From positions 5,990,501-6,054,500 of the forward strand of contig JAZGTN010000003.1 in assembly GCA_037783415.1 (NCBI GenBank): a stretch of DNA of 64,000 bases, written 5' to 3'. A model generated the notes under the pieces. That model was not told the origin of the DNA. It saw only the letters and a program-made list of their open reading frames with translations, and did not search any database. The translations under genes and the position numbers were made by a program. Of the stretch, positions 12,101 through 22,767 are shown piece after piece (the first letter of the stretch is position 1; the number at the start of each line of letters is the position of its first letter). The DNA is from Leptasterias polaris. Taxonomy: Eukaryota > Echinodermata > Asteroidea > Forcipulatida > Asteriidae.

Positions 12101-15100
12101 CTCTTGACAATTTTTACCTTCATTTCTCGCTTGGCCTTCTTGATGATTTTCCTTCGTTCAAGTTCCCTTTCTCGTTCCATCTCCTCATCGAGACGTTTCT
12201 TCAGCTGCAGAAATTGTCTCTCGTGGGCCTGGGTCTTATGGGGGGAAATGAAGAAGCAGAAAAAAGCAACGTGAAAGTTCGGTTTTTTTTCTTTCAACTT
12301 TCTGTTTTGAAGGGGGAAGCGGGAGCCCACAAATCTTTTGTTATAGCGTTATTATCATCATTATATATTTCTGGTAATGAAACCAAGGATGCCTGATAAG
12401 TGAACTTAATCACTGTAGCTCGCAAGCTTGAGGAAACATGTAAACAATGGTGCTTGCTATGTGAACCAGAAACACCGGGGTTAACCCCTACTCTCCCATG
12501 ATCAGTGTTTTGGGTTCTTTTACGTGCACTGCCAATCCTAGTACACGGGACCTAAAGCTTAATGTTCCATCCGAAGGACAAAGCATTGTCAACATATAAA
12601 GACGTTTTTAGAAAAAGTCCCCCCTAAATGAAAATGATAAATACTAAATTATTATTAAAACAGTTGAGATGCTAAACTTTCTGTATTTGTTTTCTGTCTC
12701 GTTTGCTGGGTGCATTTCAATGGAATCCAAAACGTGTGCTTTTTGGCGTTGATGTTGGCTGGATGTCTTTGACTGATACACGATTTCAAATCTGGAATCT
12801 TAGGGTGACAATTGGTTTGTCTTTAATCTATTTAACTGCCAGTATGGATAGATTGCACATGACGTCATTGACCACCATCTTTGATGACAGACACTGGAAA
12901 CGTGAACGCGTGTACGCGCTGCGCACCACTCTCGGCCAATGACAGCCTTTCACGCGAACACGTTTCATCAACGATAGCGGCCCATGCAAGGGGTCTATAA
13001 CTAAACAAAATAAATACAGCACAAACAAACGGATTTAGAAGGCACGACTTTCTACCTTTACCACTCTTTGGCCCGTACCACTCTTGACTGCCTTGCGTCT
13101 GTGCTCCAGTGCAGTATGAGCCTTCATGACGCCATCTCGTATCGTCTTAGTCTTGGAAATGCTTTTCTGTTTTGATGCACTTCTGATCTTTTCACTTTTC
13201 TTTTCTTGTGGAGGCGGTCTGGATGGGGGAAAAGAGACATAAAATGTGTATCCTCGACTCTTTATCACGAGTCAATATTTGTTTTTCGTTGAGAATTTTG
13301 TTTGCCAAACCCGACTCAAGAGTTGACTGCAATAGATGCTTCCCATGAAATATGCTAATTACATTCACGCATGCGTACAGACACTATTGGTTGGCAAACG
13401 CCATAGAGATGTGCAGTAAGCAGACGCACAAACGCGTCTGCGTCACGCCACCATCAATCCCATACAAAAAGCGCGACGTTTCATCGTTTTGCCAACCAAA
13501 ACGTTAGTGCGCACGCGCAATGTGCAATTAACATATTTCGTGGGAAGGGTCTATTACCCCATCATTCTTTGTCGATCCTGTACGACACTTCGAAGACCTT
13601 TTTCATCAAGCTTTTTATTTGTAACAAAAAATAGATGTGCTATCTTGAATCACAAGAATGGTTGTTAGTTCCATCTCCAGTTTCATTTTGGCCTGATCGT
13701 TGGAGAGTACACCATGATGGACCACCAGCTTTACTCATCGCTCCATGTGCCCCCCCCCCCCCCCCTCGATTTGGGAATGATGCTTCGTTTTTGGGGATAA
13801 GAAATTGGTCCACAATACCTTGAGATAGATTTAGTGGACGAAGCTCTCCGTTGATGTTTAGCCGGTCGATACGCTGCCTTATGCCAACTGTCAGTCCACG
13901 TAGGAGTCAATCGCTTCTTGTGGTTGAGTTTGTGATGCTGGTGCCCATGACTACTGCGGTCATCTCGGCTACGAGTTTTCTTCCTCTTGAAGAAAAATTG
14001 CAGAGCGAAAAGTTTATTTAACACTGAACAATAAGATGTCTTGGTGTTCAGTCATCTTGTTTCTTTTTCTTATCCCATTCTTCATCCACGTCGTAGCGTG
14101 TTGTGACCAAGTGGTGTATATTTTGCTAGCGCATCGAACTCAAGTTCAATGTACATGAGTTGGGTGTGGGTTCGCATCCCGATCGTGACACTATTGTGTC
14201 CTTGTGCATGACACTTAGATTTTGCTTCTTGACGTTTTTATACCCTGAATAAAACGTATATAAAACAAACAACCAAATCGAGGCTGGGATGAATAGTCTG
14301 TTTCCTATTTGGTGATGTAACGAGACTTAGACATGACTGCTATTGCAGTATAGGAACATTACTAAGATGGCGGCAACGTTGGGAAGATTGGCTCTTTGTT
14401 AAAGTTCTGTTCTAGAAAAACAACTTGATGGTTGCTACGCCAGAATGCTGCGCCATGTGCTTGGTTTCAGGAGAGAAGACTATATTATCTCGGGTTAAAG
14501 TGCAGAAATCTGCGCAAGAAGAGTCAGGTTTACAGGGCACTGCTATTGTCATACTGAACTTCCAGTCAGCAAGCTTGTGCTTTTGGAGCCCAAGCACATA
14601 AGCAAGGTCGAGCACAAAAAGTTCGAGGTCACCTGACCTATGTGGACATACTACGCAGGGACACTGGCTTTGTGACAACGGAAGAAATATCTACATGCAT
14701 GAAGGACAGGGAGATCTGGGGACACTTCTCTCGTGACATCATTGGCCGAGGGCACCACTCGATATAGAAAAAAGAAAACCACTGACGTGAAAGAAAGTTA
14801 CGATGGGGAGCAACAAACACAAGTGCAAAATCCCGACGTTTTTTTTTTTTTTTAAGTGACTCAATTTTGAAAAAGAACAATTATGTCACTTTAATTACCA
14901 TTTGCCGTCTCTCCTGCGTCAACTTCTCCAGATGGATTTGCTTGACATACTGATGGTACTCATTGAACTGTTTCAGACCACATTTCACCTGACAAAGACA
15001 ATAAAATGAATATTCATGAATAATACGAGTATAGACCTTATGCACATGACGTCATTTGAGTAGGGCGCCCTCGCCTAGAGGTCAAAAGAAAGATGTTCAT

Positions 15101-16875
15101 TGGCCAGGCCTGTGCGCCGCGCGTACAAATCAGCGCGTTTCCATTGTTTCATCATCAGTTTACCTCTAAGATGGCGGCTTGGTGACGTCAATGCATAAGG
15201 TCTATTCAGAGGCAATTTTTAGGATATTGTGTGAAGTTCAGCAAATAGCTAGTGATAATTTGACAAACATTTTTAAACTAAAAGTAAACGACTTTGATGA
15301 ACCGGGTACTATTAGAGGCTTCTAAATAAAAGTACTTGTCGGTGATTGAGCAACTTTTTAATCTCCCGAATAAAATGACACACTTTGTTTCACTCATGAT
15401 GTCTTTGATAGGCTGTGATATTTTGTGCTTGGTCTGATGAGGGGGGGGGGGGGGGGGGTGGGTGGGAATAGCTGTAAGGAGGACTGTTATCGCCGCTTCT
15501 GAAAGTTGGAGCACATACCATTCCGCAGGGGGTAAGGAAGCCACTTTTTCTCAGGTGTGAGTACATCTTAGGATGCGTGAAGTAGCCCCTCAGATGCGGG
15601 TCGTGGAGGCTCCTGTACATCATGTCAAGCCCCTGGGTGCTGGGATCAAATTTCAGGCTGGTCGGGGTCGCAAACAACTATACAAACAGTCAAGCAAAAG
15701 TGGTTTGTATTAATATTCAAGATTAAATAAGATTTTTTTGATTATCTGGAAATGGCAAATGACACGTTGATAGTCATCAACAGTTCCTCCGTCACACTCA
15801 CGGAGAAGTCAACAGCAAAATGCTCTGTGCAGGATATCCTCTATTTAAGGAGTTTGCACTGGACAGAAACAGACGATGCAGAAGGGTTTTACTTTTAGGG
15901 ACCGTAGTATAGCTGGTTGGACTCTCTGTTATCCCTGGTATGACGTCATCGGCGCAATGGACACTGACGTCGTCCTACAAGGGCTAGGCTCTCTGTCTGT
16001 CATTACTTTGTATGCAACGGAGGCGTCCAACATGGGCTAGGAAAGGACTGACTATAGACTTAATAGGCTATTGAACTTATTGAACTAGCTGAACTTGTTG
16101 AGATAGTTTATACAAGTGGAAACGACCTCTTGAACAAAAGGTTTCCTCTCATGATGAAGACAGCCCTGGGCAATAGAACGTTTGATCTCCCTGCTGTCTG
16201 TGTTGAAAAGGATAAATCATCCTCTCTAAAAAAAAATCCTGGGTCAGAATTGACCCGGAACTTGGGTCCCAAGGTCAGGGCAGGCTGACCCGGAAACTTG
16301 TTTTTAAAAAAACTAAATAGGATTTTAGCTCCGATTCTGCATCAGTTCGACCCCATTTCTGGGTCATTTTGACACACTAGATAAATTCCGGATCACACTG
16401 ACCCAGAAATGGGTCAGGTTCCCTGGGACCTCCGGAACCTGGTCAATTCTCACCCGTGAGTTTTTAGAGTGTCCACGGCTACGGGCAAGGTCTTACGTTT
16501 CACGTCTCATTTCAAAAATTATTTTTAGTTCGTCCCACTCCTATCCCGAATGACCTTCGAAAATCATGATGTGAAGACCGCTGTAAACGTCAACTTTTAC
16601 TTCAAATTATTAACAGTCACCGCTTATCCACCCACCTTTTCGCACAAAGCTGTTGTGTACAACATGATCTTCCCATTGGGTGCTCCCACCACTGGGATCT
16701 TACTGTGCATCGGAGTATCCAGCATCCAGGCAGGCACAGGAGGTCTCTCTACGGGGGCAGAACGCCGCGTTTTGCGGCGTCGAGGCTGAGAAGTTGAGCA
16801 GGATGGCGGAGATGTTGCCGCGGCTTTAACATCTGCCGTCTGTGATGCTCTATGTTTGTTTTTTAATGCTTCCAT
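6118..16875 (-). CDS. FSIP2: FSIP2-like (fibrous sheath-interacting protein 2-like) protein, 12 exons, 1,725 residues
   Basis: Exons in order: 16875-16636, 15677-15519, 14988-14899, 13985-13819, 13218-13056, 12234-12118, 11646-11520, 11301-11170, 11001-10871, 10544-9603, 9310-8078, 7794-6118 (TAG). All junctions are in phase and total 5,178 nt. Residues about 59-83 (PVVGAPNGK...YTTALCEKLF) and 101-129 (YRSLHDPHLRGYF...SGFLT), then a short coiled segment (134-163), match the N-terminus of vertebrate FSIP2 as I recall it; in mammals FSIP2 is a sperm fibrous-sheath protein. Residues about 270-400 are charged and probably coiled coil. Residues 443-756 are highly acidic. Residues 757-780 form an amphipathic helix resembling a PKA RII-anchoring helix. 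A His-rich tract (about 853-874) and a Ser/Glu run follow. The last exon holds degenerate Glu/Asn/Thr repeats. Vertebrate FSIP2 is several times longer, so the bulk of its C-terminal region is absent here. The least certain junction is the GTGGGA donor at 8078; reading through it stops at 8042. The FSIP2 assignment is strong for exons 1-3 and rests on splice phase beyond. Confidence 0.85.
12845..12999. repeat. MITE family B, copy 2
   Basis: Lies in the FSIP2-like intron between exons 5 and 6. Same order of motifs as 3998-4153: GATAGATTGCACATGACGTC at the left, CATGCAAGGGGTCTATA at the right. The GATGGCGGC motif is altered to GATAGCGGC in this copy. Confidence 0.75.
13331..13555. repeat. MITE family C, copy 1
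   Basis: About 225 bp. The ends AATAGATGCTTCCCATGAAA and TTTCGTGGGAAGGGTCTATT are inverted copies, with inner GTTTGCCAACC / GGTTGGCAAAC arms also inverted. A second copy is at 18675-18909. Confidence 0.75.
14103..14240 (+). repeat. tRNA-derived SINE, degenerate copy
   Basis: A class-II-tRNA-like head (CCAAGTGGTG... then GTGGGTTCGCATCCC as B box) is followed by the shared SINE body CACTATTGTGTCCTTGTGCATGACACTT. The same head and body order occurs at 25121-25400 and 56394-56747. Lies in FSIP2-like intron 3. Confidence 0.65.
15030..15205. repeat. MITE family A, copy 2
   Basis: Nearly identical to 1038-1213 over its full length, with inverted ends TATAGACCTTATGCACATGA and its partner TGACGTCAATGCATAAGG then TCTATT. 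Lies in FSIP2-like intron 2. Confidence 0.85.
15438..15460 (+). repeat. Poly-G run in FSIP2-like intron 2
   Basis: A homopolymer of about twenty G. A comparable poly-C run lies at about 13750-13766. Both are prone to length error in sequencing. Confidence 0.8.
16223..16469. repeat. MITE with CTCTAAAAA ends
   Basis: The left end TCTAAAAAAAAATCC...AGAATTGACC and the right end GGTCAATTCTCACCC...TTTTTAGAGT are inverse copies about 250 bp apart. The interior repeats CTGACCC/GGGTCA motifs in both orientations. Lies in FSIP2-like intron 1. Confidence 0.65.
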
Positions 16876-17400
16876 TGGAAATTTGTAGTGAGAACTGCAC
16901 TTTGACTTTTGAAGAAGATTCGTCGCATGTGCTCCTTATTCGGCTTAGCTTGTTCAAACTTTACTGATCTTTCCAAAGCTTGCTGACAAGGCCGCCGGGA
17001 GCGAGGCCTGTCGAATTATCACCAGAAATGTTACATCTTTTTTCAAAAGCCATCAACGAATCGTAAAAAGAATAAAAAAATTCTTGAGGTAAGGTTTTTT
17101 CCAAGCAATGTCTGAATTTTGAAAAATCTCCTGTGAAGACAATATCTTTGGATGGAATGCGCGGTATTGCGTCGAACGTCTAAAATGGAAGATGAATTAA
17201 AACGCAAATGCGCGATAAACCTGCGATGTGCAGTGGACAGATGCCAAAAAAAATTCTCAGACGCTGGCGTCCGTTAATACGCGCGACTAAGATTAGACGT
17301 AGGGGGAGGGCTCGAGTGACCGGACGGGATCGGGAAAATACACCTTTGAAAAAACACACAAAACAGAATCACTAAGGTCTTTCTCCAGCAATGTCCATTC
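16876..17400 (-). promoter_or_regulatory. Probable promoter and 5' UTR region of the FSIP2-like gene
   Basis: Directly upstream of the start codon at 16875. It has more CpG (GCCGCCGGGAGCG, GATGTGCAGTG, GCGCGACT) than the surrounding AT-rich DNA. No TATA box is obvious. Called from position and composition only. Confidence 0.35.
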
Positions 17401-18674
17401 TCCTCTGCCACTAACATTGTCCATTTCGATGAGTTCATAATAAAGTGGGGATTTCATCTCATCGTCTCATTTTCTGTCTTCCTCTTCTTCTCCTGCCTGT
17501 CCGTTGGTTTCCGTTCTGTAAGTCTCCTCTGTCCATCTGTTGTCTTGCCTCATTGCAGGCATGAAGCCTTTCTCAGGCATCTGAAAACACATTATTCTAT
17601 GCAACAAGGGTGTTTTTTTCTTTCATTGTTTTCTTGCATCTCCGATGACCAACTGAGTTGAAACTTTCATTGGTTTGTTATTTAATGCATAATGTTGGGA
17701 TACGCCAAGTAAGGATACTGGTCTTTGACACTTACCACAAGTATAACTATAACCTGCCTTTGTTTTGCCAGTGGAAAGTGTGAAACAAAGTGACACCTGT
17801 AGTCAATACGTACATCGGTACAAGTCTTTCCCGAGTCGACCCAAGTCATACAAACTTGCAAACAGCTCTTGACGCAAAAGGGTGATTCATGTGGTTTGGA
17901 TAGGTCTAAGGGACATTAAAAATAATACAACATCAATATGTGACGACAGATCAAGTACACTTTTTTAATCAATACTGTTATTACAACTTAATATACAGAA
18001 TGGAACAATGCATATCACATTTACTCCAGTAAATAGGCCTACTGCAGAAATAAATCGACCTACATCATGTTTTGAAAAACGTTACATTAAAATACAATAT
18101 AAAATGTTCATCCATATTACCCACTGCACTAATTTAGCATGAAATGGTTTCAAATGATGATTTTAAAAACATTTGTTTCACACAATATTTTTTATAATAG
18201 TGCACCTCTCTTTAATAAACCACCGATCAAACTGGTAAACATTTTATTTCAATCTATTGCTTAGACAATGTTGTAACCCTTTGGTTTTTCACCAGTTATG
18301 CAATCATAATTAATACTGGGCCAAATGTCATATAGCCCTGCAAATTATGCTTAGCAGAATAAGGCTACCAGCCAAAATCCCATGTCACATGTAACATCTG
18401 TGACTGGTATCCTGCTGTTTTTTGCTTAGCAGAAAATCCTGTTTCAGCAGCTCCATGAAATTGGGCCCTGGTTATCTTTGGAAAAACCACAAGCGTAATT
18501 TAGCTCTTTTGGGGTTACAATTATGTTCATCAAATCTAATGGAGTTGTTATTTGTGCACATTATACATAATGTTTAAAAGCTTCTGCTTTGATTTAAAAA
18601 AAAGTGTCATGCCTGAAATTTATGGTGACTAACAAATACATTTAAAGGGATCGATGCAGCCCAATGTATCACAA

Positions 18675-18909
18675 CTAGCTTTTCCAATAAAATATGCCAA
18701 TTACATTCACACATGCGCAAAGACACTACTGTTTGGCAAACGCCATAGAGTTGTGCACTAGGCAGACGCACAAACGCGTGTGTGCGTCACACCACCATCA
18801 GCCCCATATACTGTACAAACAGGCACAATGTTCTCTCATTTTGCCAACCAGTAGAGTAAGTGCGCACATGCAATGTGCAATCAACATTATTTCATGGGAA
18901 AGGTCTATT
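18675..18909. repeat. MITE family C, copy 2
   Basis: Parallels 13331-13555 throughout: AAATATGCCAATTACATTCA at the left, the paired GTTTGGCAAACGCC and TTTTGCCAACCAG arms inside, and CATGGGAAAGGTCTATTG at the right. Confidence 0.75.
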
Positions 18910-18934
18910 GGAATACCCTCTTCCTGATATGAAA

Positions 18935-19605
18935 GTCTCTTCTCCCAATAAGGGTATAAATGGCACCTCAATCAGGTGAAGTACACCTGCACATAATTTA
19001 CTGAAATCGTATCCACCACATATGAAACACAACATTTATAATACAAGACTGATAAAACCAAAAACTATCCGAAGTGGGATATACTTTTACCTTAACTGGA
19101 GCCATCTCCCCCAAAGAGGGTATAAATGATACCTCAATTGGGTAATCATTGGGTTTAAATACACCTGCATTTAATTTACTCAAATCGCCCGCCACATGAA
19201 ACACAGCATACATAATACAGGACTGATTAAGTTCAAAACTAGTCTGCATTAGGATATACTTTTTACCTTTATTGGATTCCTCTTCTCCCATTGAGGGTAT
19301 AAATGATACCTTAATTGGGTTATCGATAGAATAAAATACATTTGCATATACAATGTACACTCAAAACGCATACCACATGAAGAAAAAACCCATGAATAAT
19401 ACGGGACTGATTAAACCCAATACTATCCCTATTGGGGTATACTTTGATTACCTTGATTGGAGCTAACTTCACAAAATGAAGGTATAAACGATACCTCAAT
19501 TGAATTGAAAAAGCAACATGGAATACAGCATGCATGTACTTTTAGCTTGATTGGAGCCCGCCTCTTCTCCCAATAAGGGTAATACACCTACATATAAGAG
19601 TCGTA
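18935..19605. repeat. Tandem array, about 4 diverged units of roughly 165-185 bp
   Basis: Each unit contains, in order, CTTCTCCCA.T.AGGGTATAAA, GATACCTCAATTGGGT, an ACACCTGCA motif, CACATGAAACACA, ATAATAC.GGACTGATTAA, then ATATACTTTTACCTT. Units begin near 18942, 19108, 19290 and 19468, with a partial unit from about 19560. The later units are shortened. One minus-strand frame runs across a unit boundary, an accident of unit length. Confidence 0.75.
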
Positions 19606-20519
19606 AACCGCATCTACCACAAGAAACAAAATATGCTTATTATACATTCTTCAAAAACCTTCCCTGAAAATTGAGATAAAATTTCAAGGCACTTACAAAG
19701 TTACATTCACCAAACTCAAATTGAAACTGAACTTTGTTTGCGACATGACATCTTCCCTTTATATATAATGTTAAACATAAATAAAATTCTCATCTCTTTT
19801 TCAGTATTTTTTAAGTACAAACATTACTGAAGACAGTACGCGAGTTGTGATGCTTAATAAAATGTAATTACCTTAACATATAATAGTTTAAAACTCATGA
19901 TGCTTACTAGAAACTTACTATAATGAACGCAATGTTGTATGTATGTGTGTTTTAACACTACATACGAAGTGTGGACCTGAGAAAACAAAAGCGGTCCGCA
20001 TAATGTACGGACTTGAAACACTATGTGGACTTACACATGTCCACAAAGTGTTTTTTAACAGTGTTGAAAATAGGATTTTCCTTAAGTGTACAGAACAAAG
20101 GAACGTCCACAGAGTGGCTGCAACACAGAGCTGTGTGTAATGTGTATGTATTTATCCATAAAAGGCTCTCTCTCATTTGTCATCTAAAAGTTGTGAAAGT
20201 TGTAAGGAGCATAGATAATGATCCAGGACATGTTATATAACTCATGAATGAACAAAATCGGTTCAAAACTGACCAAGATATGAGCACCAAAATCCTTAGA
20301 TACAAGCCTTTTTCTCTTTTGTTACAGTCCATAAAATGCTGAAAATCGGCTTTTCACAGAAAAGACCTTGCTGATTAGAAATGGGTAACTGGCCAACAAA
20401 TATAATTTGATGACTTCTTGGTAACTGGTATCCTGCTAATTTGCTTAGCAAACTAAATATGTCAAGCAATATCTTCTTTATAAAAATGGGACCATGCGGG
20501 CCCAATTTCAAGGAGGTGC

Positions 20520-20914
20520 TTAAAGGTGCTGTATACGTTTGGTAATTGGAGCCCACTGATTGTGTTAATCCTATATAAATGTAGGTATATACAATAAAAC
20601 TAACCTGTGAAAATTTCACTTCAAAAGGTGGTCGCGTTTTTGAGATGTCACCGAAAAACCTGAGCGAATATTTCCACGCAGGAAGAATATTCCCTATAGG
20701 AATACACAGTCTGAGAAGCGTTACGGCCGTAACGCTTCTCAGATTCAAATTTTGGGGGATAAAAAGTGATATATTTTTCCATAACCGTAGTACTTCGAAG
20801 TGAAAAGTTTCTCAAAATGCATTATACTATCCAAAGCTACTGTACTTCTTACCAAGTAAGTTTTTATTGCCATTAATTTTCAGAGTCATTACCAAACGTA
20901 TACATACCCTTTAA
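20520..20914. mobile_element. MITE with TTAA target duplication
   Basis: A 387-bp element (20524-20910) flanked by TTAA on both sides. The termini AGGTGCTGTATACGTTTGG and CCAAACGTATACATACCCT are inverse copies. The centre holds a perfect 32-bp palindrome (20711-20742). The host sequence on each side is a GGGCCC-type repeat split by the insertion. TTAA target choice is typical of piggyBac and Kolobok transposons. Related copies: 56765-56994 (inverted) and about 44475-44600. Confidence 0.75.
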
Positions 20915-22631
20915 GCACAAAATATGGTTAAGCCCAAAGCAACTTTTGCGTTCCAGAACAAAGTTACCAGCCAAAATACCAAATAAAGCACACCATCTAT
21001 GACTGGTTTCCTGGTTGTGTTTGCTTCGCAGAACATTGTTTAGCTACATTTTCTGCTGACGCTGTTCTATGAAATTGAGCCCAGGATAGCACATTTAAGT
21101 TTCCTGAGAGATTTAGAGAAAAAAATTAATGCTCTGCACCATATGAAATCTATCTTACTCAGATTAAGTTTATCATTCAAGAGAACCAAATAAAGAAAGA
21201 AGTATTTTGACTTGGAATTTAGTATCAACTTTACAGTTTCGGGTGACAAAAACTTAACTACGATTGCATTCACGGTATTATAATTGCCAACTTTTATTGC
21301 ATAACAAATGAACAAAATAAAAATACTAAGAATTTCTAAAAAATGATTTGAAATATTTGCATTTAACTAAGTGCATCTGATATATTTGTTCAAATGATTT
21401 AAATTTGATTTCAGCCAACTGTTTTAATAAAAACCTGTTTAACAGGTTGGCATGAGCCTATCACATTTATTAACGACATTATTAACAAATTAAATATTGC
21501 AATAAATATTTCAACTTTCTATATTTACAGACCAGTGTACTTTGTAAAAGAGAATAGTTAAGAAGTTCTGTTGCTAGTGAAACTCGTATCAGCTTTAACT
21601 GAAAGAAAATACTCACAGTTTTACATACTGACAGTAAACAGTTTATAATCCTACATATTGACAGTAGATTTAGTCGAACACTGAACAATGTTACAAAACT
21701 TCTTGCAATTTTGACAATCAGGTCACAATGTTTTCAAATAAGGTGGTTTTGCATTTCACATCAAATAGTCTAAAATAGTGCAAACAATTTGTCTGGCAGA
21801 TAATGATGTCTTGAATTGAGAATGGCACCCCCTCCCCATTACTTTAGAGAAATATGACTAAAAGTGACGCCCAACGTCAATAACAAGCTGTTCTCGGAAA
21901 CTGTGAAATGGCTTTATAAAAGAGAAGACTACTGCAACATCAGTCATTATGATATCAATGTGATGTAATGTCCTAAACTTTCTAAATGTTGAGAAGTACT
22001 TGCCTGATAAGCCCTTATTAGGTGAAGCCATTATACAAATATTGGATGCCAAAAGTCTGGTTGCAGAATACCCATGTGGTGAAATCTGGACCATTCCATT
22101 TCATGAAGATGGAAAAGCCAGATTTCACTGAGTGATTACATTCTTTGAAAATGCACGCACGAAATGCATTAAAAATATGTTATACATGTATTTTAACTCA
22201 CACATTAATCCTTCTCATTTGAAATTTGTTCACAATAAACACAAAATAGACACAGAAAATCATCCATCACACACTCTGAAAATGCTCAACACCCCTTTCT
22301 ATGTTGTGGACGACTCTATGTAGACACCAACCTTGTGGGGAACGAATATTTTTAGAAATGATGCTGCGAAGCGTCAAACTTATATCCATTGATGGACAGG
22401 CGCCTGTCCAAAGTTAAATTTTAGAGCGTCACAGCAATAAATACTGGATGACATGTGACGCGTGTTCCACCAATCAAATGACAAGGATCTGTGTGTGTGA
22501 TGAAAAATCTCACTTATTTGATGAGAATCGATTTGATGGAGCATCACAAATGTCAAATATTGGACAGCAAATTTTATGCTTTAACTGAAGCATTAAATAC
22601 CAGTCAGCACAGTCAGCAAAGCTCACTGGTA

Positions 22632-22637
22632 TTTATT
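22632..22637 (-). terminator. Candidate polyadenylation signal of INPP5K
   Basis: AATAAA on the minus strand, about 130 nt after the INPP5K stop codon, a normal distance. Confidence 0.5.
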
Positions 22638-22767
22638 TACCATCCCAAAGAAAAATTCCCATTATTTTTCCACCATAACAGCACTTAATCCTACTTGAAG
22701 ATGTTTCTTTGACACTAGAGGATTGCAACCAATATCCTCATCCAGCAAATTCCTGTTTCTAAGACAC

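Larger units (their letters stand above)
17401..22767. other. Intergenic region between FSIP2-like and INPP5K
   Basis: Besides the repeats listed separately, this is AT-rich with many GGGCCCAATTTCAT-type fragments (18310-18470, about 20497-20519, 20915-21083). A minus-strand frame at about 17475-17590 follows an acceptor-like TTTTCAG and reads 37 codons to a stop, but no exon upstream joins it in phase. Positions 21.1-22.6 kb show nothing recognisable apart from the INPP5K polyadenylation hexamer. Confidence 0.5.

Noticed and set aside
17475..17590. Minus-strand candidate last exon for INPP5K after a TTTTCAG acceptor
   Set aside because: INPP5K already ends in phase at 22768, with a total length almost equal to the human protein. 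Joining this exon would need the donor-like GTGAGT that overlaps the stop, and would read only about ten codons.
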